Below, piece after piece: positions 49,537-62,055 of a DNA stretch of 64,000 nt. The notes below the pieces were generated by a model. It saw only the letters and a program-made list of their open reading frames with translations, was not told where the DNA came from and ran no database searches. The stretch covers positions 738,480-802,479 of the forward strand of contig JH720300.1 in assembly GCA_000231825.2 (NCBI GenBank), given 5' to 3'. The translations under genes were made by a program, and so were the position numbers. Source of the stretch: Tetrahymena elliotti 4EA. Lineage: Eukaryota > Ciliophora > Oligohymenophorea > Hymenostomatida > Tetrahymenidae. Positions within the stretch are counted from its first letter, which is position 1; each line of letters opens with the position of its first letter.

Positions 49537-52500
49537 ATGTAAACTCAAATGAAGGGAATATTATATTAACGACGCAATTCAAAATCATCTTAATCAGGTG
49601 GTGAATAGAATAAGTACTTGAATTAATTTTTCATCTTTTTAGAATCTAAATCATTCTTTTATTTCTTTAGGATTTAATCATAAGATCAACCTTAAAAGTT
49701 CAATAACATATAACAAATGAACGAACAGTTATAAAAGCTTAGACAATAATATTAGCAATCTAATATAAAAACTGATTAAATGCCAAATTCTTCTCATAAA
49801 AAAATTTAATTTTAAGAATCGCCATCTAAATTAGATAAAAGCAATATCAATAATTCTCCATACAACATTAATTCTAATTAGACTATTCAAAACCAGCAAA
49901 GTCTTATTTCTGCAGCTCCTCCTTCAAATATGCATTCTTTTAAGTCTTTGGAGTAAGTACCTGCTACTCACCAATAATACGTAAATAGTTTTATGTTCTT
50001 AAAATTTAAATTATTTTAGTAAAACTGAAGTAAAAGCATAAACATACTAATTAGATAATATTTTATTATAAAATAGTAGGAAATTAAAGAGCTGCAACAA
50101 AAGATTCATGAGTATGCTAAAAGTAACTAAATGTTGATTGAGAGAAATGCTATTTTAGAGAATGACTTACTATTATAAAAAAGCTAAAACAATGTTTTAT
50201 AGCACTCTAACTCTCTAAGCAATGGAGTAAATAGCTTGAATAACACCGCAAATTCACTAAATGTAGATAGATAATTGCAAGCTGCTTTAATAGAAAAGCT
50301 TCGTTTAGAAGAAATAATAGATTTCATGAAAGAAGAAAATGAAAAAACTTTAGAAGAGCTTAATATTTACAAAAATAAATCAGATTTATTGGAAAAGGAG
50401 CTAAAAGATACCTCATAAACTGTTTATCAAAATTAAAACTAGGTTTAAGCATTTTATTCTCAAAACAAAAAGATAGAAGATTAGCTCAAGCTCTCCAATA
50501 TTCATTTTGTTAATGCATAAAAAAAGTTGAGTCTATTGGAAAAAGAAAACAAAGAATTAAATGAAAAATTGAATTCTCTTGAACAGGAAAAGAAAAAAAT
50601 TTCACAAAAATGGCATGCAGTAATTTTTTAATTATTTAAAATAAATAAAAACAAATTTAAAATTGGATACACACCTATTTGAATCAAATCAAATTTAACG
50701 AATAATTTTCAAATTTTAATAAGACAAACTCTCTCTCTCTCTCTTTTACTCATACTGAACATATTTTTTTTCTAAAAATTTCATTTTATTTTTATTTTTT
50801 CAATTTAGTAAAAGATAGTCATTAGAACAGCTAATATAAAATATTTCCCATTTAGTTAGATTGAAATTTTAATAAAATTTATCGTTAATTAAGTAAAAAC
50901 AATTACAATTTGTTAACTTACAACAAGAATTATTTAGTAAAACAATTTTGATCAAAATTTTAAATTGCTTTTTGATTTTATCAAGATAAATAAATTATTT
51001 TTATTTTAAAAAAATAAATCCATTTTCAATTTAATTTAATTAAAAATTTAACAAAATCTTATAAAAATAAAAAGATTAAAAATTTTGAAGCTTCGAATTT
51101 TCAAAATATATTGTTTTGACGAATTTTCAAAAAATTTAGACAAATTTAGTAAAAACAATTTTTATCTTAAGGAAAATAAAGATTCCCATTTATTTAAATT
51201 AATTTAAAATAAATTCTCTCATAGTTAAATAGAAGTGAATTATTCTACAGATAGATACTTTTTATCAAAAATGTTATTTTATTTTAAATTTTTATTAATC
51301 TAATTAAATTGTTTAAATATTTAGAAAGTAATTTTATCTTAAAAAAAATCACAATGAGCTAAACAATTGATTTCAAAGCAGAAATTAATTAAATTAAAAA
51401 TTTCTTGATTTATTGGAAATACTGAAACATAAGACTAGTAAAAATTTGATATAAATTAATATAAATAAGATAAAACTAAACTTTTAATTTAAAGGTTACT
51501 TGTGATTAATTAATTATATTATTAAAAGAATAGCTCTCACGTTACTTCTATTTATTTTAATTAAAATAATAAATTTGGTAGAATTAAATTAATTAAAAAT
51601 AATGTAAACTTTTTCTGGTTATAAGATAGTAGATCAAATTTTAACAATCTCTACCTGATTCTAATAAACTATTACCATTCTTACTTTTTATTTTTAGATT
51701 AATTAATTTCTTTAGGGTGTTAAAAACATAAATTCATATAGTCACATGATTACCACCAATTCTGTTTTAAAATATTTATAATGAGAAGAATCCTTCAATT
51801 TTTAAATTTCATTATGAAATAAATGATCAACAAATTGCAAACAATAAATAGTTAGTTATTCTCTTAAATTAGAGACTGAAAATAACAAAAAAATCATTAA
51901 TTATTAGAGGGAAGAAAATAGTAACAAAATAACTTTTATTGATTAAAAATGAAAATTTGAAATATTTATTATTCCTTCTCAAAGTGTAAATTAAGATTTG
52001 TTGTTACACTAGTAATGAAAATAACTACAAAAAAAGGAAAAATAGAAGTTTTCTATAAATCTGTTTTGATAAATGAATAGTTTGTAATTTAGCAAAATTT
52101 TTGGTGTAATAAAAAAATATTAGTGAATCTGGGGAAAACGAAAAAAAATTTATAAAAGTGTTTAGAAAGTAATATTATTAATTCTTCAGTAATTAAGTAA
52201 GCCTAAAATAATTAATCTTATTTTAGGAATGACTAATTAAATTTTATTTATCCCCTTAAATGAAAAATACAATTTTTCTTTAAGCCTGAATTATTCATGA
52301 CTTATTTATGGGTAATGAAAATTATTTGAGTTTGCTAATAATTGGTGTTTTATTCTAAAATATACATTAGGAAAATAATTAATTAATTTTTTTGTCCTAT
52401 ATAATGTGTAATTTAGGCTAGCTAAAATAGAAAATAAGAAGAGAAGCTCAAATAAAAAGTTAAAGAACTTGAGACAGAATTAGGTGAGAAGTAGATGGAA

Positions 52501-53814
52501 TGTGAGGAATTCAAAAAGAAATATGTTTCAACAAATACAGAATTGAGAGTTTACAAAGAAGGAGAGTTTAATTATAAAGACATTGTTGAAAACAAATTCA
52601 AAGAGCTTAAAACTAAATGGTAGGATGAAGCCAAGTTAAAAGATGAACTACTCAAATAAAATAATGAACTACTTTCATAACTAGAGTAGTTTTCTTAGGA
52701 GTTGCAGAATTATCAATCTAAATGTGAAAGATTGTAAGATGAAAAATGTGATATTTTATAAAAAAGTGAATTATTGCAAGAGCAGAATGAGTAATTATAA
52801 GTATTAGCAGTTAAGAGGGAAATTACTTAAGATAATAATTAACCTATACAACTTACTCGTGATGAATTGACTAAGAGACTTTAGTAAGCCAACTCAGAAA
52901 TTACAAACCTAATAAAGCAAAATGAGGAATCTAATCAATAGATTCTTATGCTCTAACAAGATAAGCACATCATGAATAAGTAAATAGAAGAATTTTTAAA
53001 GTAGAACGAATAATTGCAAGATGCTATAAATGCTTTATTAAGTGAAAATTAGCAAGAGTAAGAACTTTTATCTCATTTAACATCCAAGAATATTCATGGA
53101 AGTGGAAGTAAAAATCAGAGTACTTATCAAAATAACGTCTCAATGACCTAAGCCAAAGAATTAGATCAAGAATTTTAGCAATCAGGATTAGAGAGGCAAA
53201 AAGAAAAAAAGACTTTGATTTTAGAATCTGATGATTATCTAAAATTGATATTGAGTATAAAGTCTGTAAAAGACGAATCTTTAATTGAAGATATCAAATA
53301 AAAAATAGAAAATTTGATTGAATTCTCATTAGTTAGCTTAATTTAAAACAAGGATAGTGGAGAAGTATTAGTGTGCAATAATTGCAAATAAGCTTGCTAA
53401 AATTAGAATAATAATAATCAAAAAGGATTTGAGAAGTAATATTATGAAGTTAAACATCTGTACGATAGGCTTCTAATTAAATATTACAACACATAAAAAA
53501 AATTGCAAATATTTGAGGAAACAGGTGGCAACAAAATAAGATAGACAGGAAATTTAAACTCATCCTTTTAAATGTAAAATAGATTTATTATTTTAGACTT
53601 TTTAAATTTTTTTTTAATTTTCAGTTTGTTTGTTTTTTTTATTTTTTTACATCAAACAAACACCCAAAAAAAAAACGACTTAAGCAAATTTAATTAATTT
53701 TGTATTTTTTTGTCTAATAATTTACCTTATAATCAATATTTTTTACACATCTTTCATCAATTTTAGGGAAAAATAATATTCAGAAATCATGAATGTAACA
53801 AATAAAAATATTGA
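49537..53814 (+). CDS. Long coiled-coil protein
   Basis: Exons 49537-49613, 49671-49980, 50077-50619 and 52417 onward join in phase. The first ~130 residues are Q/N/S-rich (SNIKTDQMPNSSHKKIQFQE). After that comes long heptad-type coiled coil (LLEKENKELNEKLNSLEQEK, KLKQKVKELETELGEKQMEC, LQDEKCDILQKSELLQEQNE). Near the end there is a small Cys motif (VLVCNNCKQACQNQ), possibly one half of a metal site. No motor, kinase or membrane segment was seen. The third intron is 1,797 nt; the acceptor of intron 2 is uncertain by a few codons. In-frame TGA is at 53812-53814, but the last ~220 bases look non-coding, so the true end is probably near 53580. A cytoskeletal or basal-body role would be typical but is not shown. 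Confidence 0.7.
50620..52416 (+). other. 1,797-nt intron or unexplained insertion in the coiled-coil gene
   Basis: It starts gtaatt after ISQKWHA and ends taatttag before ASQNRKQEEKL, phase 0, with coiled coil on both sides. It is far longer than other introns here. It contains a (CT)n tract at about 50730-50746 and near-repeats of ttagtaaaaacaattt, but no coding frame. Alternatives: two separate genes, or an eliminated segment if the DNA is micronuclear. Confidence 0.55.
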
Positions 53815-54635
53815 TCAGAATTAATTTGAAAATCATGATCAATTATTTTATTTAGAGTTTCTTAATATTACGAATTTATCTTCTTTTAAAATTTTGGAAA
53901 GTCAATAATCAATAATATATATTCAATCTTAGATTTATTTTTGGCAAATTTGTGTTATTTTGATTGATTCAGATAAAAGAGAAAAAAGATTTAATTAAAA
54001 GCCAAACAAATCAGATTAAATTCGATATTACCATCAAAATAAAAATAAATTATTCATTTGATCACTTATTTTAAATAAAAGATATTTCTTAATTACAAAA
54101 GCTGCTTCCACTTACATTTAACCAAAAAAGACAATCCACAGAATAGATTATCCATTATTTTACTTATTTACAATTATTTCCAAATAGTAAGTAAGAAGAA
54201 TTAAGCAAATAAATTCTAATCACCCTCATCACTATCACACAAAAAATACTTAATTTAGGAAGACACGATTTGTAAAAGGATTTAGAAATAATCTTTACTA
54301 AAAAACTTAATTTGTAACTCAAAAATACAATAAAAGTATTTAATCATCTTCAATCTATCATAGAAAATAAGAAGATAAAATACTTTGAAACAATTTATTT
54401 CAAATTAATTTTGTCTTTCTTTTTTACCAATCAAAAATTTTCTTTTCCAAGTTTAAAACAGCAATTTTTCTCTTCCTTTGTATTACTTGCTTAAAGAAAG
54501 AATTTTTGTGTAATTTTAGCACAAAAAAAATAAAATTTTTTGAATACCAAACGAGATAATTTTTATTTACGATTAGAGATATTAATAAAGCGAGATTACA
54601 CATTTTTGTTTCCTTCTGTCAAATATAATTTAAAT
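53815..54635. other. Intergenic region
   Basis: A/T-rich spacer between two plus-strand genes. It probably holds the 3' end of the coiled-coil transcript and the promoter of the N/Q-rich gene. No structure was seen. Confidence 0.55.
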
Positions 54636-55933
54636 ATGAATAAATTCAAAGAAGATGACATGCTAAGTTTTTCTTAATTGTAAACTTTATTTTTTTAAAA
54701 TTATCTAGAAACAAGAATTTTACCAATCAAATTTCTCCATAAGAAGGAAGTTTTGAAGAATCATAAGAATAAAAATCACTTGTGTCTGCTTACAAATCTG
54801 GGGCTTATTTAATTAATCAGTAGAAAAAGAATGCTGATATAAACGACTCTTTTGAAAGCATAAAATAAATTTCTTCTAATCAATTAAATCAGAATTTTAA
54901 TAATCACCAGCAACTAAATTAGCCACACCCTCATCAAAATTAGCTATCATAGGATTCGAATATGAGAGAAACTATTTAGTAAGATGATTTATAGAACATA
55001 AATAATATGAACAATTATCATAGCAACAGCACTCTAAATAAGTCTTATAATTTTACTAGTGCACTTAACTCTACAAATACTAATCTCATTTAGAATATAT
55101 TAAAAAATGATTTCAATATTAAAGAAACTCTAAGTGAAAATTCTCAAAAAATGCTCAACACTATCCTTAACAAGTTCCTTAATACATAAGGTCTTAACTC
55201 TACATAAATTTTAAATTAATCCCAATAAAATAAAAACTCTAAATCATTTGGTAACTTGAATGATACTAATTCTACAGGAAGATTAATAAATAATATTGGT
55301 TAAAGAGTAAATCAGGATAATAATTAAGTAAAATCTGGTCCTCCAACACGTACTTTAGAGCGCTCTCTTCTTCGTAGAAACAAGAGCAAAGAAAATTATC
55401 AATTAAATAATAGTTCAGGAAACTTGAACAATAATTCTCATAATACATCTAATAATGCAATGTTAAATTAATCTGTTGATAATCATTAAAGACGTTACTA
55501 GGAGATCCATCTTAATAACATTTTTTCTTAGTAGAACAAAAATGGGTCTAGTGGATAAAACAGTACTCCCTACACAAATATATTAAAACAAAGAAAGAAT
55601 TCAAACTCTTTTAATTAAATGAATGGCACTCCAAGCAGCACTGGAGGTGGTTATTAATCCATCCACTAGATGAATAGATCCTTTGACGGAACCCAACAAT
55701 CAGGTACCAAGGGATCTAATTCAAGTTATAGCAAATTTATAAAGAGAAAGACTGGATAAAATAATACTAACATGACCAACTATAGTAACCACTAAAGTGG
55801 CACAAAAAATAATGTATTCTCAAATTAATAACAATTTACATTTATGCCTGATCATTAATAATAATAATAACATAACCAAAATAAATTTGGTGAATTTTAG
55901 TATCACAGCATGCCTCAATACAGATAATTCTGA
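54636..55933 (+). CDS. N/Q/S-rich low-complexity protein
   Basis: Exon 1 is 54636-54679, followed by an apparent 29-nt intron (54680-54708: gtaaac...tctag) and exon 2 54709-55933, ending at TGA. Without the intron the ATG and the long frame are out of register. About 420 residues, dominated by Asn, Gln and Ser with few hydrophobics. Recognisable islands are NDFNIKETLSENSQKMLNTI (helical), PPTRTLERSLLRRNKSKENY (basic, R-x-x-S phosphosite-like) and SYSKFIKRKTGQNN. The C-terminus carries poly-Gln (HQQQQQHNQN). The composition is prion-like, suggesting an RNA-granule or regulatory protein, but no domain supports a function. Confidence 0.7.
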
Positions 55934-58136
55934 AGTTGTTGATAATTAAATTATTTATAAATAATAAAATTCCAACTATCACTAAAATTTGTATAAAATT
56001 TGTATAATACTGTTTGATTTTGTTTAGTTTGTTAGCTTTATTTGATTTGATATTATTAGCTTCAATTAATAGACTTTTGGTTGGTTTGTTGTTTGATTGA
56101 TTGGTTTATGGGTGGCATGGTATGATAAATTAACTCTCAAATGATTAAAAAATGAATATATATATATAAAAGTTTCAATAGAGGTTATTATAATTACTAA
56201 AGAATATTAATAATTAATTATAAATTAACTATTTGCAAATGATTTATGTGGATTTTAATCAATATTTCCAACAAACTAATTCAAGTTTTAAATTTTTAAT
56301 GTAAATTAAGTTTCTTCTATTTTTAAATTAAAATTGATATCTTTAAATATTTGTGTGCTGCTGGTATTAATTCTTTTAAATTCTCAATTATTTTTTATCA
56401 ATTTAAAAAAAATCCATCTGTTTTCCCAATTCCGTTTTAAATAATTAAATTACTGATGATGATATATGCTGTATTATGCATTAATTGTGATTAAACTTTA
56501 ATTTCAAGTGTTGTACATTTTGTCTTATACCAGCAATTAGTTAGTTTATTAAATTATAATTAAATAGGTATGCTGGCATATAACAGAAATTTATTTATAA
56601 TCTTTAAAATAAAATCAACTTTTTATGGGGAATATTCACTGCTTTGGTAGTGAACATAATAATTAAAGAAGAAAAAAAAAAGAAGCATTGAATTTAGCTA
56701 GTAAAAAAATAGGATCTATTTTTTATTGGTATGGATTATGAGAGAAATATTTCTTTAGTTGATATTCGAATTTGTTTGTTATTTGATCTTTGTGTTATTT
56801 TTATAAAATTTTTTTAAAACTTTTCAGAAATATGTAATAAAACAATAAATAATTCTTACCATAATCCTTGGCTTTAAAAGAAATCTACATGATTGTTTCA
56901 AATAATTAACAAAAAATATGATAATATATTTAAAATCTAAACATTTCTTTTATTTATCTGTAATTCACTAAATCTTTACCTAACTAGGTCAAAAAAAATC
57001 CAATTTTAAATAAATTTCTGAAAAACTTATAAAAATATTAGTTAAACAATATTTTGAATGATGTTTATAAGATAATTTTGTTAAAAATGAGTGGAAAATA
57101 AATATGTGATATTATTTATCTTTGTTAAAAGCTTGATCAGAAATAGAGTAAATTAAATTTTGGTAATAGCAGCAACCGTTTATTGAAACATTAGTGATAA
57201 AAAGCTAATTAAATGTTGATTCTTAAATTATTAAGAAAATCAACTAGGTTCAAGGCAGAATGATTAAAACATAAGCATGAGTTACAGTTTTCAAATGCTA
57301 TCCAGACATATTGAAGGATATATCTTTAGACTGTCTTTATCTATTCACTTCTATTTTACAATCAATCAATTTAAATAATGAGTGTATTATTACAGACAAA
57401 AAACAAGTTAAGAAATTTTAAATTGATTTGGTTATTAGTTGAAAAAATTAAATTTCTATTTGAGTAAAAAAAATTAAAATAGGTTTAATAAGCCTAGCTA
57501 TTAGAAATTCCTAAAACGGGAATTGAGGTAAAAAATATAAGAAAACAGAATTTTCTTTTTTATCTTACAGAATTAGTTTTTTCATTGAAGTTTTGTTAGT
57601 TATAATTATAGTGAGTCTCTTTGTGTAGCAAAGAATTTGGCTTGAATTTTGTGTGAAATATTTTTATTTAGTTTCTCATGAAAAATCAGATTTTTTTAAT
57701 TTTGGGAATATTTAAAAAAAATTAATGTTTTTGAAATTTGAGTGATTTTACTTATCAAAAAAGAAATGGAATTAAATTTACATTAAGTAAAAAAGATGAA
57801 TCTGAAATAAATAAGTGTCAAAGATAAAAAGAAGTGAAAGATTGAGATAGATTTCATAAGAAGTACCTTTTAAAAAATTATGAATAAATGAGTAATCTGT
57901 GTGATTTAATAAAAATCAGTATCATTGAAAATTAACTAGCAATTTGATGCATTACTAAATGACCAATAAAAAACTTACCAGCTGAAAGTTAAAAATTTGA
58001 TAAATAATTAATTATAAAAAAATAATTAAAACACAAAAAATAACAAATAATAAAAAAACAATAATTAGTCTAACAAGATTAATTATATTAACAAGTAACT
58101 AAATCAAACATCTAATACAAACACACAAACACATAA
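55934..58136. other. 2.2-kb intergenic region
   Basis: No gene was seen. The segment 56040-56110 is T/G-rich and contains ggttggttt (56079-56087), the reverse complement of the core of the chromosome breakage sequence, without the flanking match. A (TA)n tract lies near 56156-56167. Confidence 0.5.
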
Positions 58137-58553
58137 ATGAAAGATATTCTTAAGCAAGCTGCTTCCATTGCCTTGGATTATAACGAAATTATGAATCATT
58201 TATCTCAGATTCGCCATGAGCTTTATGACTGTGCAGAAATTCCCCACATGTTCGATTTCTTATTGGAGGAAAATCTCCTCTAAACTTTTGCAAATGACCA
58301 AGCTTAAATTACTAATTCTCTTGAGTATATGAAGGAAACAGGGCAAATATCTCTTTACATTCAAACAAAATAAAATATTAAAAACATATGCAAAAAAATT
58401 GAAGAGCTCGCCCCAAGAATTTGCAGCGCCAACAAGTAATTCTTAAAGATTAGAGGAGAGTTACAAGGAAGTAAAAACAACATTTCCATCACTCTTCTTG
58501 ATTAACTTGAATGCTAAAGCTATATGATAAATAGATATTTCTAAGATATTTGA
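58137..58553 (+). CDS. Unrecognised small helical protein, 138 aa
   Basis: A single exon, ATG to TGA, preceded by an A-rich leader. Codon use is richer in C-ending codons (GCC, CTC, TTC, CGC) than in the neighbours, as in well-expressed ciliate genes. The protein is predicted all-helical by eye, with no signal peptide or membrane segment: ASIALDYNEIMNHLSQIRHE, FDFLLEENLLQTFANDQAQI, NIKNICKKIEELAPRICSAN and LLDQLECQSYMINRYFQDI. The size and helical bundle pattern resemble small subunits of cytoskeletal or tethering complexes, but I do not recognise a family. Confidence 0.7.
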
Positions 58554-59481
58554 AGCTTAAAGTTTGAATATCTGATAATGAAAACAGAACCTAACTAAGT
58601 TGACTGATTTTTTAGTAAAAATTAACATTATAATAAACAACAAACAATCTCACTCTTTCAAACCTATTATATAAGCAAACAAATAAACAAATTCGATATC
58701 ATATTCAAATATTTCAATAAATAAATCTACAATGAGCATTTTCAAAACTTAGTTTCTAAACACGCTTTTAAACAACTCACAAAAAATAATTGAAAGCTGT
58801 CTTAAAATATTTTAATCAGATATAATAAAAAACTTATTAAGAACTCAACTAGTAGGGTTTTAAAATCATTTCTAAAATTAGAAATGAACCATAATAACTT
58901 CTACACTTCTCATAAATAATTTCACTCATTCCTTTATTCTATAAAAATATATCATATTATATTATTGTCAAATCTCTCTATATTCTATATGTCTGTTGCT
59001 TGTAAATAATCACTTTCTTCAATTCCCAAAAATATTTCTATTTATATCTAAAACATTTGCTTCTCCAATTAACAATTTAAGACTTCAAAATATTAAAAAG
59101 ACGATCAATCAAGCAAACAAACAAAAATTGTGAGTAGATTTGTTAGATACGATTTATTTACTATTGATGAATTTGTATTTATTTATGAATGTATTTTTAC
59201 TTTTCCTACCCGTTTGAAAAATTGATTTAATACTGTTCAATCTTTAATTTATTATAAAGTTAAATATTGAAAAGAGTTATTTATAAATCGGTTTAATACA
59301 TATGTTTGTTTAAATGCAAAATTAAAACAGAATAGCCGCTGTTATTAATCAATTTTGAGGGATTTATTTAATTAGTGTATTTTCATCTAATAAGACAAAT
59401 CTTCTATAGTTCTCTTTTGAGAAACTACATAAATATCAAAGGAATCAATCATTTCTAATTTTACAAGACACTGAGTTGTTA

Positions 59482-59706
59482 ATGGAAATAGAAGAATTCT
59501 AATAAATATAAACTCAATAGATAAATTCTAGCAATACAAAACGAATGAAATAAAAAAATATACTGGGTAAAAAAGTTAACCCAAAAATTAAAGTCGCTAA
59601 ACGTTATTTAAATATTTAGATAAGAAATATTTAGCATTCAGTAAATAAGGATCAAAAAGGAGGATAGATATAAAAATACATATATAGAAATAGTTAAAAA
59701 TCTTGA
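59482..59706 (+). CDS. Doubtful 74-aa frame
   Basis: ATG to TGA with several TAA/TAG codons read as Gln (MEIEEFQQIQTQQINSSNTK) and a basic stretch (ILGKKVNPKIKVAKRY). Composition is more gene-like than the surroundings, but the length is within chance. It could be a first exon; no partner exon was established. Confidence 0.25.
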
Positions 59707-60234
59707 TTCTAGAGCTAAGATTTCTTCAATTAAGTATTATCGATACCTAATTTTCTAAATTTAGACTTTAGATTTTAAAGCAAAATTATCATATTCTTTT
59801 TAATTTTACTAATTCACTTAATCATTTAAGAGACAATTAAAAATTACATCGCTAATTAATTGCTTTTAATTTAATCCTTATAAATGTTTATATAATAAAT
59901 ATTATATGTAATGTACTATTTGCAGACAATTACTCCAGTAATTGAATAACTTAAGTAATCTCTCTATAAATCAACTATAAAATAGGTAAACGCTAATTTT
60001 TAGATAAAAACATGCCAAAGGTATCGGTTGCAAGCAATTATACTTATTACCATACTTTTAATTTTGATCTGCTAATTTATAAATAAAATCTAAATAATTG
60101 AGAATTATGATTTTATGCTATTTCTATGAATTACAAAAACTCTAGAATCATTTCTATATGAGCGAACTACTTCTCTCATTTTATTTTAGATTTTTTCTTT
60201 AAATATATGGCATAATTTTTTTTCAGCAAGGAGG

Positions 60235-60458
60235 AATTCTGAATTCAAAGTAAATAAAATTGTTTTCAAAATAGAAATTTCTAGATCAAGATTTAAAATT
60301 TGGATTTCTATAAAAGAAATTCTCAAAATGAATGCAAAGAAAATAATTTATTTCTTTTTCGAAGGAGTAGACAAAGCAGATAAAAATAAATATGACTTTA
60401 AAGAATTAAATTAAGTGAAATCATATAAATTTTAAAAGAAAATTTCAAAAAAGAAATG
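60235..60458 (+). CDS. Doubtful internal exon
   Basis: An open frame follows a good acceptor (tttttttcag) and reads NSEFKVNKIVFKIEISRSRF, then IYFFFEGVDKADKNKYDFKE before TGA. The GEN-like codons GGA GTA GAC AAA GCA GAT contrast with the A/T surroundings. No start codon precedes it and no domain was recognised. Confidence 0.25.
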
Positions 60459-61666
60459 AATCATTTCATATTTTACTTTAGTTTATAAAATTTCTCAAAT
60501 TTTATTCTTCTTTCACCTTACAGAATTTATTGGAGCTAAATGCTCTCTAATTTAAAAAGTGAAGGTGGTATTTGTTTATTTACAAAGAATAAATATTTAA
60601 TTTTGGAGATATTATGTAAAATAAAATATAACAAAATTATATTTTGGCTTAGTATAAATTTGATTGTTAGAAATTTCCTTCATTAATTTTTATGAACATT
60701 CATCAGAATTAGAAAATGCATATAAATTTTACAAATAATTTCTTATTAATTTCCTAGTTACAAGGTATTTTCTAATATTTTTTATAATTTTATACTTCTT
60801 CAAATTCTACTGATTTTATGCTCGCTCATTCTCAAAAATTTTCAGTCAAAGCAAAATATAAACTAATTAGAATAAAAAAACAATAGGCACAACTTAATAA
60901 AAAGCCAGTTAAACTTTAGATTTCGTTTAAATGGAGAGAAAAAATAATCTTCTTAATTTATAAAAGAAATTAAATATTGTCATTAATACCGTGTAAATCA
61001 AAATTTAAATATTTATCTATATTATTATTATTATTCTTCCTGTTTGTAATATGAAAGAAATAAATTTTTCTATATCATATCATTTTTAGAAGTTTAAATT
61101 CAGATTAAAATTTGAAATCATTGCTAATTAATATTTTTACTTTTCAAATTTACATTCATAACAATATTATTTAAAATTTTTAGAAATTTCATTCAGAAAA
61201 CTTTTTAGAAATCTCATAAGATCCATAAATAGAGTTCGGTGTTTTTAATTGAACAACTCTTTAACTTCATGAAAAAATAAAAGTTTTTGTTCAAACATTG
61301 ATTTTTAAAATTATTATTCTTTGTTTTTTTTGTTGATTTTTTAAAAATTTTTACTGTCAAAAATCAATTAATTATATTTATTTAAATTTCTGGACGAAAA
61401 ACATTTAAATTTCAGATTGGTGAGGATTTGTATTATGAAAATATAAACAAATAAAAGAGGAGTTAATTCTTTTTGACAAATACTTGATAAATTGTTTCAT
61501 TTTCTTTTCTTCTTTAAAGCTGTATTTTTTCTAGTAAATGTATTAAATACCTGAAATCAATCTTGAAAAATAATCTATATTCTTTTATAGTCTAAAGCAA
61601 TGTCTACCTTAAATTTAGTGTTCTTAAATCATTCAAAAAGATAAATTACAAATTTTTAAGGTTAGT

Positions 61667-62055
61667 NNNNNNNNNNNNNNNNNNNNNNNNNNNNNNNNNN
61701 NNNNNNNNNNNNNNNNNNNNNNNNNNNNNNNNNNNNNNNNNNNNNNNNNNNNNNNNNNNNNNNNNNNNNNNNNNNNNNNNNNNNNNNNNNNNNNNNNNNN
61801 NNNNNNNNNNNNNNNNNNNNNNNNNNNNNNNNNNNNNNNNNNNNNNNNNNNNNNNNNNNNNNNNNNNNNNNNNNNNNNNNNNNNNNNNNNNNNNNNNNNN
61901 NNNNNNNNNNNNNNNNNNNNNNNNNNNNNNNNNNNNNNNNNNNNNNNNNNNNNNNNNNNNNNNNNNNNNNNNNNNNNNNNNNNNNNNNNNNNNNNNNNNN
62001 NNNNNNNNNNNNNNNNNNNNNNNNNNNNNNNNNNNNNNNNNNNNNNNNNNNNNNN
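61667..62055. other. Assembly gap (389 N)
   Basis: A run of 389 N. The length may be an estimate from scaffolding. Sequence on both sides is A/T-rich non-coding DNA. Confidence 0.99.

Larger units (their letters stand above)
58554..61666. other. Mostly non-coding region up to the assembly gap
   Basis: Two weak coding-like patches are listed separately (59482-59706 and 60235-60458). The rest is A/T-rich. The first ~200 bases are probably the 3' UTR of the 138-aa protein gene. Confidence 0.5.
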
